A stretch of DNA of 64,000 bases from Microbacterium resistens NBRC 103078 (GCF_001552355.1 NZ_BCRA01000010.1:1-64000), one strand, 5' to 3'; positions 8,759-17,954 are shown, numbered from the stretch's first letter. The notes: generated from the sequence alone by a model not told the origin. Made by a program: numbers and translations.

Positions 8759-9757
8759 TCAGAGAGCGCTGACGTCGTGGCCCGCGGGCAGCACCACCAG
8801 GAGCGCTCCGGGATCGATGCGGCATCGGATGCGCACGGCCGCGCCGAACTCGTCGCCGTCCAGCTCGATCGGCGCGGGCTCCTGCGCGGCGGCCTCGGCC
8901 GCCTTGCCGCTCAGGTACCGGATCGACCGGCTCTGCCCGGCCAGCTCGATCATCCGGCGCCCTGCCTGCGTGCGGCGCAGCACCGAGTTCTGCCACCAGA
9001 CCGTGCGCCAGACGGCCAGCCACCCGAAGGGGCCGCTGGGCTGGATGACGGCGACGTCCAGACCCCCGTCGGCGATCGACGCGTCCGGGATCAGCGAGAT
9101 GCCGGCGGGGAGCGTGCCGCAGTTGGCGAACAGCATGCTGTGCACCTTGACCGAGTGCAGCTTGGCGTCGTCCACCGCGTAGACCACCCGGAACGGCTTC
9201 GCCCCGGCGAGCGAGCGCGCCGCACCGTCGACGTAGGCCACCCAGCCGACCGACTTCTTGAGATCGGGGCGCGTGTTGGCGATCATGTCGGCGTCCAGAC
9301 CGATCCCGGCCAGCACGACGAACGCGTGCTCGCTGGTCGTGGCGTCCGGGCGGGTGATCTCGGCCCACCCGATGTCGACCGGGTGGACGTCGCCGCGGAA
9401 CACGGCCCGGATCATGCCGAGCGGATCGTCGAGCGGGAGGGCGAGGTTCCGCGCGAGGAGGTTGCCGGTGCCGCTCGGGATGATCGCCAGGGGCACGCCG
9501 GTCCCCGCCATGGCCTCGGAGACGGCGCGGACCGTCCCGTCGCCGCCCGCGACCAGCACGGCCGACGCCCCGCCGGCGAGCGCCGTGCGGGTGGCCTCCT
9601 GGCCGGGGTCCTCGACGCTCGTCTCGAGGATCGCCGGCGGCGCCCAGCCCATGGACGCGGACATCGACTGGAGCATCGTGCGCAGGCGCGGCGCGTCCGC
9701 TTTGACGGGGTTCACGACGAGCGCGGCGTGGGAGCGCGGGCGGTCGTCGGTGGTCAC
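8759..9757 (-). CDS. Diacylglycerol/lipid kinase family protein (YegS/DgkB-like)
   Basis: A 332-residue cytoplasmic kinase of the DAGK catalytic family, which phosphorylates diacylglycerol or related lipids with ATP. The N-terminal part carries the nucleotide-binding GGDGT motif (VLVAGGDGTVRAV, about residues 65-78) and the following SGTGNLLARNL loop. The C-terminal beta-rich domain includes GGLDVAVIQP. It starts with GTG, 6 bases after a TATGCT -10 box on the minus strand (9764-9769), so it is probably leaderless. Its actual lipid substrate is not determinable from sequence. Confidence 0.88.
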   Translation of the reverse strand: MTTDDRPRSHAALVVNPVKADAPRLRTMLQSMSASMGWAPPAILETSVEDPGQEATRTALAGGASAVLVAGGDGTVRAVSEAMAGTGVPLAIIPSGTGNLLARNLALPLDDPLGMIRAVFRGDVHPVDIGWAEITRPDATTSEHAFVVLAGIGLDADMIANTRPDLKKSVGWVAYVDGAARSLAGAKPFRVVYAVDDAKLHSVKVHSMLFANCGTLPAGISLIPDASIADGGLDVAVIQPSGPFGWLAVWRTVWWQNSVLRRTQAGRRMIELAGQSRSIRYLSGKAAEAAAQEPAPIELDGDEFGAAVRIRCRIDPGALLVVLPAGHDVSAL

Positions 9758-9763
9758 AGCGCC

Positions 9764-9769
9764 AGCATA
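9764..9769 (-). promoter_or_regulatory. -10 box of the lipid kinase promoter (leaderless)
   Basis: On the minus strand TATGCT ends 6 bases before the GTG start at 9757. It is divergent to the serS promoter 54 bases away. Confidence 0.5.
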
Positions 9770-9822
9770 CGTCGCGGGGCGGCGGGGCGGGGCGCGAGGG
9801 CGGGCGGCCCGACCGGGCGTCC

Positions 9823-9828
9823 TAGACT
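9823..9828 (+). promoter_or_regulatory. -10 box of the serS promoter (leaderless)
   Basis: TAGACT ends 6 bases before the GTG start codon of serS. The intervening GAGGGG is too close to the start to be both leader and ribosome-binding site, so a leaderless transcript is likely. Confidence 0.55.
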
Positions 9829-9834
9829 TGAGGG

Positions 9835-11142
9835 GTGATCGATCTCGCGCTTCTCCGCGACGAGCCGGAGCTCGTCCGTCAGTCCCAGGCCGCGCGCGGA
9901 AACGCGCCGGAGACCGTCGATGCGGCGATCGAGGCGGATCGATCCCGCCGCCAGGCGCTGGCGGCGTTCGAGGAGCTGCGCGCCGAGCAGAACGCCTTCG
10001 GCAAGCAGGTGGCCGCCGCGCCCAAGGAGGAGAAGGCTGCGCTGGTCGCGCAGGCGAAGGACCTCGCGGAGCGCGTGAAGCAGGCCCAGCACGCGGCGAA
10101 CGAGGCGGCGGCGACGGCCGCCGAGGCGCTCTCGCACATCGAGAACATCGTCCTGGACGGCGTCCCCGCCGGTGGCGAGGACGACTTCGTGGAGCTGCGC
10201 CGCGTCGGCGACATCCCGACGTTCGACTTCGAGCCGCGGGATCACCTGGAGCTCGGCGAGCTGCTGAACGCGATCGACATGGAGCGCGGCGCAAAGGTCT
10301 CCGGCGCGCGGTTCTACTTCCTCCGCGGGGTCGGCGCCCGGCTCGAGATCGCGCTGATGAACATGGCCCTGGACAAGGCCCTGCAGCACGGTTTCACGCC
10401 CATGATCGTCCCGACCCTGGTGCGTCCGGAGATCATGCAGGGCACCGGCTTCCTCGGGGAGCACGCCGACGAGGTGTACCGCCTCGAAGCGCAGGACATG
10501 TACCTCGTCGGCACGAGCGAGGTCCCCCTCGCCGGCTACCACAAGGACGAGATCGTCGATCTGTCCCGCGGGCCCCTCCGCTACGCCGGCTGGTCGACCT
10601 GTTACCGCAGCGAGGCCGGCTCGTACGGCAAGGACACCCGCGGCATCATCCGCGTCCACCAGTTCAACAAGCTGGAGATGTTCGTCTACACGACGCCGGA
10701 GGAGGCGCAGGCCGAGCACGAGCGCCTGCTGGCGATGCAGGAGGACATGCTGACCGGACTCGGCCTCGCCTATCGGGTGATCGACACCGCGGCGGGCGAC
10801 CTCGGCTCCAGCGCCGCGCGCAAGTACGACGTGGAGGCCTGGGTCCCGACGCAGGGCACGTACCGCGAGCTGACGTCGACGTCGAACTGCACGACCTATC
10901 AGGCGCGCCGGCTCGACGTGCGCCACCGCACCCTGGACGCCGACGGCAAGCCCGGGAAGACGCAGCCCGTCGCGACGCTCAACGGGACGCTGGCGACCAC
11001 GCGCTGGATCGTCGCGATCCTGGAGACGCACCAGCAGGCGGACGGCTCCGTCCTCGTGCCGGAGGTCCTCCGCCCCTATCTCGGAGGCCTCGAGGTCCTT
11101 CGTCCCGAGGGCGCGGACGACGGTGCGGGGGAGACCGCATGA
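9835..11142 (+). CDS. serS: Serine--tRNA ligase
   Basis: A 435-residue class II synthetase. The N-terminal coiled-coil tRNA-binding arm (about residues 25-110, rich in A, E, K and Q) grips the long variable arm of tRNA-Ser. The catalytic core has motif 2 [20 protein letters not shown] and motif 3 with [13 protein letters not shown]. Length is typical. It begins with GTG directly behind a TAGACT box, so the mRNA is probably leaderless. The stop overlaps the next gene as ATGA, coupling it to a HAD phosphatase. Both tRNA-Ser genes of this window, at 12093 and 60974, are substrates by definition. Confidence 0.97.
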   Translation: MIDLALLRDEPELVRQSQAARGNAPETVDAAIEADRSRRQALAAFEELRAEQNAFGKQVAAAPKEEKAALVAQAKDLAERVKQAQHAANEAAATAAEALSHIENIVLDGVPAGGEDDFVELRRVGDIPTFDFEPRDHLELGELLNAIDMERGAKVSGARFYFLRGVGARLEIALMNMALDKALQHGFTPMIVPTLVRPEIMQGTGFLGEHADEVYRLEAQDMYLVGTSEVPLAGYHKDEIVDLSRGPLRYAGWSTCYRSEAGSYGKDTRGIIRVHQFNKLEMFVYTTPEEAQAEHERLLAMQEDMLTGLGLAYRVIDTAAGDLGSSAARKYDVEAWVPTQGTYRELTSTSNCTTYQARRLDVRHRTLDADGKPGKTQPVATLNGTLATTRWIVAILETHQQADGSVLVPEVLRPYLGGLEVLRPEGADDGAGETA

Positions 11143-12017
11143 CCCGGCCCTGGCTCATCGGCCTCGACATCGACGGCACGATCCTCCTCGAGGACGAGAC
11201 CCTCAGCCCGGGCGTCGTCGACGCGGTGGCCCGGGTGCGCGACGCCGGCAACGAGGTCACCCTGGCCACCGGGCGCAGCTGGATGGCGACCCACCGATAC
11301 CTCGACGAGCTGGCGATCACTCCAGAGTTCGTGGTGTGCTCCAACGGGGCGGTCACGATGCGCCGCACGGGGGACGGCTGGGAGCGCTGGCACGTCGAGA
11401 CGTTCGACCCGTCCAAGGTCCTGGCGCTGCTGGGCGAGCGCCTGCCGGACGCGCGGTACATGGTCGAGCTGGGCTCCGGGCAGCGCCTGTTCACCGAGCA
11501 CCTCGACGACTGGACGCTCGACGGCGGTCGCGAGGTCGCGTTCGCCGACCTGTCCGCGGAGCCGGTGTCGCGCGTGGTCGTGGTCTCGCCCGGCCAGGAC
11601 GAGGCGTACTTCCAGCGGATCGTGGAGGAGGCCGGGCTGAACGAGGTCTCCTACGCGATCGGCTGGACCGCGTGGCTCGACATCGCGCCGCAGGGGGTCG
11701 ACAAGGGGACCGCCATGGAGCGCGTACGGGCACGACGCGGCATCGACGGCGACCGGGTGTTCGTGGCCGGGGACGGCCGCAACGACATCGGGATGTTCGG
11801 GTGGGCACGCGACCTCGGCGGACGCGCCGTCGCGATGGGACAGGCGCCCGAGGAGGTCAAGGCCGCCGCCGGCGAGGTCACGGACGACGTCATGCAGGGC
11901 GGTCTGGCCCGCGCGCTGTCCTCGCTGGTCGACGCCGCCGCGCCGACCCGGGGGCTGAGATCACGGTGTGACCCGGGCGGGCGTCCAGGGCTCCCCCAGG
12001 TGGACCCGCCATCATAA
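11139..12017 (+). CDS. HAD-IIB (Cof-type) hydrolase
   Basis: A 292-residue phosphatase of the haloacid dehalogenase superfamily, Cof/IIB subclass. Motif I is [11 protein letters not shown] (Asp10 and Asp12), motif II is in LATGRSW, the conserved Lys lies in the [11 protein letters not shown] segment, and motif IV is [14 protein letters not shown]. The cap region between motifs II and III is of the C2 type. It overlaps serS by ATGA, so it is co-translated with it; this serS-HAD pairing is common in Actinobacteria, with no clear functional link. The last 30 residues or so (from [10 protein letters not shown]) are low-complexity and may be poorly conserved. Substrate is probably a sugar phosphate or nucleotide. 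Confidence 0.88.
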   Translation: MTRPWLIGLDIDGTILLEDETLSPGVVDAVARVRDAGNEVTLATGRSWMATHRYLDELAITPEFVVCSNGAVTMRRTGDGWERWHVETFDPSKVLALLGERLPDARYMVELGSGQRLFTEHLDDWTLDGGREVAFADLSAEPVSRVVVVSPGQDEAYFQRIVEEAGLNEVSYAIGWTAWLDIAPQGVDKGTAMERVRARRGIDGDRVFVAGDGRNDIGMFGWARDLGGRAVAMGQAPEEVKAAAGEVTDDVMQGGLARALSSLVDAAAPTRGLRSRCDPGGRPGLPQVDPPS

Positions 12018-12043
12018 GAGGATCGGTCCAGACCGTCTTCCGC

Positions 12044-12063
12044 GCGTCGACTAGACTCGACGC
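12044..12063. promoter_or_regulatory. tRNA-Ser promoter -10 box inside an inverted repeat
   Basis: TAGACT at 12052-12057 is the probable -10 box for the tRNA gene that starts 35 bases later. It is framed by the inverted repeat GCGTCGA/TCGACGC with a 6-base centre. Confidence 0.4.
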
Positions 12064-12092
12064 CGATCGGTTGTGGGGATTCCCGCAGTCGA

Positions 12093-12177
12093 GGAGGGTT
12101 GTCCGAGCGGCCGATGGAGCTGGTCTTGAAAACCAGTGGGCAGAGATGTCTCGTGGGTTCGAATCCCACACCCTCCG
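12093..12177 (+). tRNA. tRNA-Ser(TGA)
   Basis: An 85-nt cloverleaf. The acceptor arms GGAGGGT and ACCCTCC pair perfectly with a G discriminator. The anticodon stem CTGGT/ACCAG encloses the loop CTTGAAA, giving anticodon TGA. A long variable arm (TGGGCAGAGATGTCTC region) is diagnostic for serine, and the T-arm GTGGG-TTCGAAT-CCCAC is perfect. CCA is not encoded. It is followed by a strong hairpin. Confidence 0.97.
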
Positions 12178-12178
12178 C
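12164..12178 (+). repeat. 15-bp direct repeat, copy 1 (tRNA-Ser 3' end)
   Basis: The last 14 bases of the tRNA plus the next base recur exactly at 12271-12285. The arrangement resembles an integrase attachment-site duplication or a tRNA relic; see the second copy. Confidence 0.6.
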
Positions 12179-12181
12179 TGG

Positions 12182-12216
12182 GTCTGAACGGCCGCCCGGA
12201 GGGTGGCTGTTCAGAC
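12182..12216 (+). terminator. Hairpin terminator after tRNA-Ser
   Basis: GTCTGAAC (12182-12189) pairs with GTTCAGAC (12209-12216). The interior GCCGCCC/GGGTGGC continues the stem with one G-U pair around a GGA loop. It begins 5 bases after the tRNA. Confidence 0.7.
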
Positions 12217-12270
12217 ACACCATGGCTGAGCGGGATTCGGGAGGAGAACCGCCGCAGGCGGGTCACCGGC

Positions 12271-12285
12271 TCCCACACCCTCCGC
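12271..12285 (+). repeat. 15-bp direct repeat, copy 2 (tRNA-Ser 3' end copy)
   Basis: Exact copy of TCCCACACCCTCCGC from the tRNA 3' end, 107 bases downstream and just before the LCP gene. The sequence in front (12223 onward, TGGCTGAGCGG) also resembles a tRNA-Ser D-arm, so a decayed tRNA copy is one reading. Confidence 0.5.
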
Positions 12286-12303
12286 AGGATCGAAAGGCAC
12301 TGA

Positions 12304-13602
12304 GTGAGCGCGACCTCCCGATCGCGGCGACCCGTCGCCCGGCACGGCCAGCTTCGCCGACCCACCGCTTTGTCCCAGCTGCTGAAGATCGTCGGCGTGG
12401 CCATGGCGGTCGTGCTCGTCAGCGGCTTCGGCGTCGCCGCGTACGTCCTCTACGACCTGCAGTCCACTCTCTCCTCGAACGCCGTCGCGCTGGACGGGCA
12501 GGAGTCGGTCCCGCCGGACATCGGCGAGCTCAAGGGTGGCATCAACATGCTCGTCGTGGGCACGGACGCCTGTGAGGAGTCCTTCTCCGGTCTCTTCGGC
12601 CTCCGCTGCGAGGAGGACGACGGCGGGGAGCGCAACGACGTCAACATGCTCCTGCACATCTCCGACAACCCGCGGCGCGTCACGGTCATCACGCTCCCGC
12701 GCGACCTCATGGTCCCGGTGCCGGAGTGCACGGATCCCGAGGGCAACACGACGTCGGCGATGTGGAAGCAGCCGCTGAACTCGACCTTCGAGACGGGCGG
12801 GCTCAACTGCGTCGTCAAGACGGTCTCCGAGCTGACCGGCCTGGACATCCCGTTCGCCGCCAAGGTCACGTGGGGCGGCGTGATCGAGATCACCAACGCC
12901 ATCGGCGGCGTGGACGTCTGCATCGCGAACGGGCTGACCGACGAGTACACGAATCTGAACCTGCCTCCGGGGATCAACACCCTGCAGGGGTACGAGGCGC
13001 TGCAGTTCCTGCGCACCCGCTACGGCGTGGGCGACGGGAGCGACCTGGGCCGCATCTCGAACCAGCAGGTGTACATGTCGTCGCTGGCCCGCAAGCTCGT
13101 CAGCGACGAGGTGCTGTCGAACCCGGCGACGCTGCTGAAGCTCGCCCACACCGCCCTCGCCAACGTGACGCCGAGCGAGTCGCTGACGAACCCGATGCTG
13201 CTCGTGCAGATCGCTCTCGCCGTGAAGAACGTGCCCTTCGAGGACATCAACTTCGTGCAGTACCCGGTGTTCACGGATCCGGACGACCCGAACAAGGTCG
13301 TGCCGGACGAGGAGACGGCGGACACGCTCATGGCGGCCCTAGAGGCGAACGAGCAGATCGTCGTGACCGGGACCAACGACGGCGTCGTCAACGCCGACGG
13401 GACCACGGGCGAGGCGCCGCCGACCGAGGGGACCGGTGAGATCCCGCCCACGGACGGCGACACCACCCCGGGTGACGGCGAGGAGATCGGCGAGACCGCC
13501 CCTCCGACCACGCCCGGCGTCGTCACCCTGCCGCAGGGGGTCGTGGGCCAGTCCGCGGCCGACCAGACCTGCTCCAACGGCGTCGGCTACGCGGGGGAGT
13601 GA
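12304..13602 (+). CDS. LytR-CpsA-Psr (LCP) family cell-wall transferase
   Basis: A 432-residue type II membrane protein. It has a short basic cytoplasmic tail, one membrane segment (about residues 27-48), then an extracellular LCP domain from about residue 75. Family features visible are GGINMLVVGTDA, the conserved RNDVNMLLHI and the VTVITLPRDLMVPV strand, and FLRTRYGVGDGSDLGRISNQQ later on. LCP proteins ligate wall polymers (teichoic acids, arabinogalactan or capsule) from polyprenyl carriers to peptidoglycan. After about residue 350 there is a Gly/Thr/Pro-rich acidic tail ending with a Cys-containing segment. The GTG start has GAAAGG upstream. The exact polymer is unknown. Confidence 0.9.
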   Translation: MSATSRSRRPVARHGQLRRPTALSQLLKIVGVAMAVVLVSGFGVAAYVLYDLQSTLSSNAVALDGQESVPPDIGELKGGINMLVVGTDACEESFSGLFGLRCEEDDGGERNDVNMLLHISDNPRRVTVITLPRDLMVPVPECTDPEGNTTSAMWKQPLNSTFETGGLNCVVKTVSELTGLDIPFAAKVTWGGVIEITNAIGGVDVCIANGLTDEYTNLNLPPGINTLQGYEALQFLRTRYGVGDGSDLGRISNQQVYMSSLARKLVSDEVLSNPATLLKLAHTALANVTPSESLTNPMLLVQIALAVKNVPFEDINFVQYPVFTDPDDPNKVVPDEETADTLMAALEANEQIVVTGTNDGVVNADGTTGEAPPTEGTGEIPPTDGDTTPGDGEEIGETAPPTTPGVVTLPQGVVGQSAADQTCSNGVGYAGE

Positions 13603-13612
13603 CCCGCGCCGA

Positions 13613-15022
13613 TCAGCGCGGCAGGTAACGGACCGGCCTCGCGGCGGCGGCCACGCGCGCGCGCAGCTCCTCCAGCGAGGAGGCGGACCCGTCGAGCGCA
13701 CGCGCCTGCACGAGGACGTTCCCGAGCGCCGTCGCCTCGACCGGACCCGCGAGCACCGTCGTCCTCGAGCGGTCCGCCGTCGCCTGGCACAGCAGCGCGT
13801 TGAGGGCGCCGCCGCCGACGAGGTTCACCGTGTCGATCCGGCGGCCGGTGAGCTCGGCGACGACCCGGAGGGTCCGCGCGAACGCCTCGGCGATGCTCTC
13901 GACGATGCTGCGCACGAAGGCGCCGCGCTCGGCGGGCGGCTCCGCACCGCAGCTCCGCAGCAGGGCCGTGATCCGCGCCGGCATGTCGCCGGGCGCGCTG
14001 AGCGACGGGTCGTTCGCGTCGAAGAGGGGGACGGGCGCGGTGACCGCCGCCGCCTCGCTCAGCAGCGACGACAGGTCGAGCGCGGCGTCGTCCTCCTGCT
14101 CCCACGCGCGGACCGTCTCGCTCAGCAGCCAGAGCCCGGTGACGTTGTGCAGGAAGCGGATCCGTCCGTCCACACCCAGCTCGTGCGTCATGTTCTCCGT
14201 GCGCGCGGCCTCGGTGAGGATCGGCGCCTCGATCTCCACGCCGACCAGGCCCCACGTGCCGCAGGAGATGTATGCGGAAGCCGGCGATGCGAGCGGGGCG
14301 GCCACGACGGCCGAGGCGGTGTCGTGGGATCCGACGGCGATCACGGGGAGCTCGGCGGCCCCGATTCGCGCCGCGACCTCCGGGCGGAGCCGGCCGAGCA
14401 CCGTTCCCGCGTCCACGAGCGGCGGGAGCACGCGACAGGGGATCCCGAGCCGCTCGGCGAGGTCGTGGTCCCACTCCCTCGTCCGCACGTCGAGCAGGCC
14501 GGTCGTGGAGGCGTTGGTGCGCTCCGCGACGCTCGCCCCGGTGAGCCGGTGGGCGAGCAGATCGGGGATGAGCAGGGCGGTGTCGGCCTCGGGGAGGCGC
14601 TCGTCGGCACGGTACTGGTAGAGCGTCGTGAACGGCAGGAACTGCAGGCCGTTGCGTGCGTACAGGTCCGGGAACGGCACCCGGGCGTGCACCGCCTCGA
14701 CGCCGCGCGCGGTGCGGGCGTCCCGATAGTGGAACGGCTCGGCGAGCAGCTCGTCGTCGCGGAGCAGTCCGTAATCGACCGCCCAGGAGTCGATGCCGAT
14801 GCTCTCGATCTCCGGCGCGCGTCGCACGGCCTCGGCGAGCCCGTCCAGCACATGGGCGAAGAGCGCCTCGATGTCCCAGTGCAGGCCGTCCTCGCGTGCG
14901 ACGGCCCCGTTGGGGAAGCGGGCGACCGGCTCCAGCTCGAGGACGCCCGGCCCGACGCGGCCGATCATCACCCGCCCGCTCGTGGCGCCCAGGTCGACCG
15001 CCGCCACCGTCCGCATCGTCAT
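13613..15022 (-). CDS. rhaB: Rhamnulokinase (FGGY family)
   Basis: A 469-residue ATP-dependent kinase for L-rhamnulose, forming L-rhamnulose-1-phosphate in the cytoplasm. The FGGY N-terminal ATPase fold opens with VAAVDLGATSGRVMIG. The substrate segment SIGIDSWAVDYGLL is followed by VGSHDTASAVVAAP, with the catalytic Asp of HDT. The C-terminal half has ISCGTWGLVGVE and NLVGGGALNALLCQATADR. These are closer to RhaB than to xylulo- or glycerol kinases. The start overlaps the stop of the aldolase fusion by ATGA, so the two are co-translated, consistent with the kinase-aldolase order of the rhamnose pathway. Confidence 0.9.
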   Translation of the reverse strand: MTMRTVAAVDLGATSGRVMIGRVGPGVLELEPVARFPNGAVAREDGLHWDIEALFAHVLDGLAEAVRRAPEIESIGIDSWAVDYGLLRDDELLAEPFHYRDARTARGVEAVHARVPFPDLYARNGLQFLPFTTLYQYRADERLPEADTALLIPDLLAHRLTGASVAERTNASTTGLLDVRTREWDHDLAERLGIPCRVLPPLVDAGTVLGRLRPEVAARIGAAELPVIAVGSHDTASAVVAAPLASPASAYISCGTWGLVGVEIEAPILTEAARTENMTHELGVDGRIRFLHNVTGLWLLSETVRAWEQEDDAALDLSSLLSEAAAVTAPVPLFDANDPSLSAPGDMPARITALLRSCGAEPPAERGAFVRSIVESIAEAFARTLRVVAELTGRRIDTVNLVGGGALNALLCQATADRSRTTVLAGPVEATALGNVLVQARALDGSASSLEELRARVAAAARPVRYLPR

Positions 15023-17055
15023 CGCAGGAAGGCCGCGGCGACGCCCGAGTCGACCGGGATGTGCAGACCCGTGGTGCGGCTCAGCTCCGGCCCCGTGAGG
15101 ACGTACACGGCGTCCGCGACGTTCTCGGGGACGACCTCGCGCTTGAGGATCGTGCGGTTGGCGTAGAACTGGCCCAGGTCCTCCTCCTTGACGCCGTAGG
15201 TGGCGGCGCGGTTGGCGCCCCAGCCGGAGGCGAAGATGCCGGAGCCGCGCACCACGCCGTCCGGGTTGATGCCGTTCACGCGGATGCCGTGCTCGCCCAG
15301 CTCGACCGCCAGCAGCCGCACCTGGTGTGCCTGGTCGGCCTTCGTGGCCGAGTACGCGATGTTGTTCGGGCCGGCGAAGACGGAGTTCTTGGACGAGATG
15401 TAGATGATGTCCCCGCCCAGCCTCTGGTCGATGAGGATGCGTGCGGCCGCCTGGGATACGAGGAAGGAGCCCTTCGCCATCACGTCGTGCTGCAGGTCCC
15501 AGTCCTTCTCGGTCGTCTCGAGCAGCGGCTTGGAGAGCGAGAGGCCGGCGTTGTTGACCACGAGGTCCACGCCGCCGAACGCGAGCACCGCCTCGTCCAG
15601 TGCGGCCTGGACGGCCTCTGCGTCGGCGACGTTCGCGGCGACGCCGATCGCGACGTCCGCGTTCCCGAGCTCGGCGGCGGCTGCGCGCGCCTTGTCGAGG
15701 TCCAGGTCGGCGACGATCACGCAGGCGCCCTCGGCGGCCAGCCGTGTGGCGATGGCCTTGCCGATCCCCGAGGCCGCGCCCGTCACGAACGCGACGCGCC
15801 CCTGGTGCGTCTTCGGCTTCGGCATCCGCTGGAGCTTGGCCTCCTCGAGCGCCCAGTACTCGATGCGGAACTTCTCGGCGTCCGAGATCGGAGCGTACGT
15901 CGACAGCGCCTCGGCGCCGCGCATCACGTTGATCGCGTTGACGTAGAACTCACCGGCCACCCTCGCGGTCTGCTTGTTGGCGCCGTAGGAGAACATCCCG
16001 ACCCCGGGCACGAGGACGATGAGCGGGTCGGCCCCGCGGATCGCCGGGGACTCGGCGGTCGCGTGCGCGTCGTAGTACGCCTGGTAGTCGGCACGGTACT
16101 CGGCGTGCAGCTCGTGCAGGCGCGCGATCTGCTCGTCGGCGGACGCCGTGGCCGGGAGATCGAGGATGAGCGGCTTGACCTTGGTGCGCAGGAAGTGGTC
16201 GGGGCAGGACGTGCCGAGCGCGGCGAGCGCGGGGGCCTTCTCGGAGGCGAGGAAGTCGAGGACGACATCGGCGTCGGTGAAGTGCCCGAGCATCGGGCGG
16301 TCGGTGGACGCGATGCCGCGGATGGTCGGTGCGAGCGCGGCGGCCCGGGCACGGCGCTCGGCGGGGGCGAGGGCCTCGAAGCCGGGGCGCACGGCGCCGA
16401 ACGGCTGAGGTGCGCCGTGCTCGGCGATGTAGGCGGTCGCCGTCTCGATGATCCGCAGCGAGTTCGCCTCGGCCTCCTCGGAGGACGCTCCCCAGGCGGT
16501 GATGCCGTGTCCGCCGAGGATGCACCCGATCGCCCCCGGGTTCTGCTCCTTGATCGCCGCGATGTCCAGGCCCAGCTGGAAGCCCGGGCGGCGCCACGGG
16601 ACCCACACGACCTCGTCCCCGAAGATCTTCGCAGTCAGCTCCTCGCCGTCGGCGGCCGTGGCGATCGCGATCCCGGAGTCGGGGTGCAGGTGGTCGACGT
16701 GGGCGGCGTCCACGAGCGCGTGCATCGCGGTGTCGATGGACGGCGCTGCGCCGCCTTTGCCGTGCAGGCAGTAGTCGAACGCGGCGACCATCTCGTCCTC
16801 GCGATCCACGCCCGGGTAGACGTCGACGAGCGCCCGCAGGCGATCCATGCGCAGGACGGCGAGACCCTGCTCGGTCAGCGTGCCGAGGTCGCCGCCCGAG
16901 CCCTTGACCCACAGCAGCTCGACGGGCGCGCCCGTCACGGGATCGGTGTCGGAGCCCTTGGCGGAGGTGTTCCCGCCGGCGTAGTTGGTGTTCCTCGGGT
17001 CCGCGCCCAGGCGGTGGGACCGGGCGAGAAGGGCGGCGGCGGTGGGGTTGGTCAT
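15019..17055 (-). CDS. rhaD: Bifunctional rhamnulose-1-phosphate aldolase / short-chain dehydrogenase
   Basis: A 678-residue fusion. Residues about 1-400 are a class II aldolase (AraD/FucA fold) that cleaves L-rhamnulose-1-phosphate to DHAP and L-lactaldehyde. Visible parts include NYAGGNTSAKG, VDHLHPDSGIAI with metal-binding His, and LGGHGITAWG. Residues about 415-678 are a classical SDR with Rossmann motif VAFVTGAASGIGKAIA, NNAG, and the YSATKADQ catalytic Tyr/Lys; it likely processes the lactaldehyde. This fused form (also called RhaEW) is known in rhamnose operons. The ATG at 17055 is preferred over an in-frame GTG at 17070 because CGGAG sits just upstream. A DeoR-type inverted repeat lies in its promoter. 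Confidence 0.92.
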   Translation of the reverse strand: MTNPTAAALLARSHRLGADPRNTNYAGGNTSAKGSDTDPVTGAPVELLWVKGSGGDLGTLTEQGLAVLRMDRLRALVDVYPGVDREDEMVAAFDYCLHGKGGAAPSIDTAMHALVDAAHVDHLHPDSGIAIATAADGEELTAKIFGDEVVWVPWRRPGFQLGLDIAAIKEQNPGAIGCILGGHGITAWGASSEEAEANSLRIIETATAYIAEHGAPQPFGAVRPGFEALAPAERRARAAALAPTIRGIASTDRPMLGHFTDADVVLDFLASEKAPALAALGTSCPDHFLRTKVKPLILDLPATASADEQIARLHELHAEYRADYQAYYDAHATAESPAIRGADPLIVLVPGVGMFSYGANKQTARVAGEFYVNAINVMRGAEALSTYAPISDAEKFRIEYWALEEAKLQRMPKPKTHQGRVAFVTGAASGIGKAIATRLAAEGACVIVADLDLDKARAAAAELGNADVAIGVAANVADAEAVQAALDEAVLAFGGVDLVVNNAGLSLSKPLLETTEKDWDLQHDVMAKGSFLVSQAAARILIDQRLGGDIIYISSKNSVFAGPNNIAYSATKADQAHQVRLLAVELGEHGIRVNGINPDGVVRGSGIFASGWGANRAATYGVKEEDLGQFYANRTILKREVVPENVADAVYVLTGPELSRTTGLHIPVDSGVAAAFLR

Positions 17056-17073
17056 GAGGGCTCCGAACACGTG

Positions 17074-17099
17074 ATGTTAAGTTACGTGAAAACTAACAT
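17074..17099. promoter_or_regulatory. Candidate DeoR operator before the rhamnulose aldolase gene
   Basis: ATGTTA and TAACAT form an inverted repeat with a 14-base centre, itself imperfectly symmetric (AGTT/AAAC). The AT-rich block stands out from its GC-rich surroundings and is 19 bases before the aldolase start codon, next to the DeoR gene. Assignment to DeoR is by position. Confidence 0.55.
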
Positions 17100-17144
17100 A
17101 AACCGACGTTGCGCGGAAGGGGGACGGCAGGCGGCGCGCTCGCG

Positions 17145-17909
17145 TCAGAGGATCTCTCGATCCGCCGTGCGGAAGGGGTCCAGGCGCGGGTCCGAGGGAT
17201 CCAGCTCCGTGACGAGGGCCGTGTACTCCGCAGCTCCCAAAGCGCGAGCCACCGATCTCCTCCCGAGCTTGCTGGAGTCGATGCAGAGCACGATCGTCCG
17301 CGACTGGGCGGCCATGACCCGCTTCGGCTCCGCCTCCTCCGGGGACACCTCCGAGGTGCCGTCCGCGGGATCGGCGGCATCTGCGGACGCGAAGAACGCG
17401 TCGTAGTACACCGAGCCGAGGCTCTGTCGCGCGAGTGGTCCGATGAAGCTGCCCGTGGTGGGCTCTGCCGTGCCGCCGGAGAGCACCGCCGTGATCCCGT
17501 CGAGCGGGAGGAGCGTCTGGAAGGTCTCCAGCCCGTTGGTGTAGACGGCGAGGTCGGCGCGCGGGCCGAGCGCCGATGCGAGGGTGCTGATCGTCGTCGA
17601 GGCGTCGAACGCGATGGTCCCGGTCTCCGGGACGAGCGCGCGCGCCTTCTCCGCGATCACCCGCTTGGCCGTGGCCCGGATGGCGCGCCGGGCGTCGAAC
17701 GGCCGGGCGCGGGGGGCGGCGGTCGCGCCGCCGCGCACGCGCCTGACCAGTCCCTCGGCCTCCAGCTCGAGGAGGTCCCGACGGATCGTCATCGAGGACA
17801 CGGCGAACATCTCCGCGGCGGCGTCGATCATGACTCCGTGCGGCCCGGCGGCCATTTCGACGAGTTCGTCCCTGCGCCGTTGCGCGTCGAGGTTTCCGGA
17901 AAGGGCCAT
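17145..17909 (-). CDS. DeoR/GlpR-type transcriptional regulator
   Basis: A 254-residue regulator. The N-terminal DeoR helix-turn-helix is AAAEMFAVSSMTIRRDLLEL (about residues 30-50), followed by the family link VRRVRGGATA. The C-terminal DeoR sensor domain (about 75-235) has FDASTTISTLASAL and the conserved CIDSSKLGRRSVA, which binds a phosphosugar effector in relatives. It precedes the aldolase-kinase genes on the same strand and lies next to the ATGTTA/TAACAT repeat, so it is the likely local regulator of rhaD-rhaB. The start ATG is 7 bases after TAGATT, so the gene is probably leaderless. Confidence 0.9.
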   Translation of the reverse strand: MALSGNLDAQRRRDELVEMAAGPHGVMIDAAAEMFAVSSMTIRRDLLELEAEGLVRRVRGGATAAPRARPFDARRAIRATAKRVIAEKARALVPETGTIAFDASTTISTLASALGPRADLAVYTNGLETFQTLLPLDGITAVLSGGTAEPTTGSFIGPLARQSLGSVYYDAFFASADAADPADGTSEVSPEEAEPKRVMAAQSRTIVLCIDSSKLGRRSVARALGAAEYTALVTELDPSDPRLDPFRTADREIL

Positions 17910-17916
17910 GTCAGGA

Positions 17917-17922
17917 AATCTA
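17917..17922 (-). promoter_or_regulatory. -10 box of the DeoR gene (leaderless)
   Basis: On the minus strand TAGATT ends 7 bases before the ATG at 17909; no ribosome-binding site intervenes. Confidence 0.5.
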
Positions 17923-17954
17923 GCCGCTGCGACGGCGGCGCGACGCTGAGCGCC

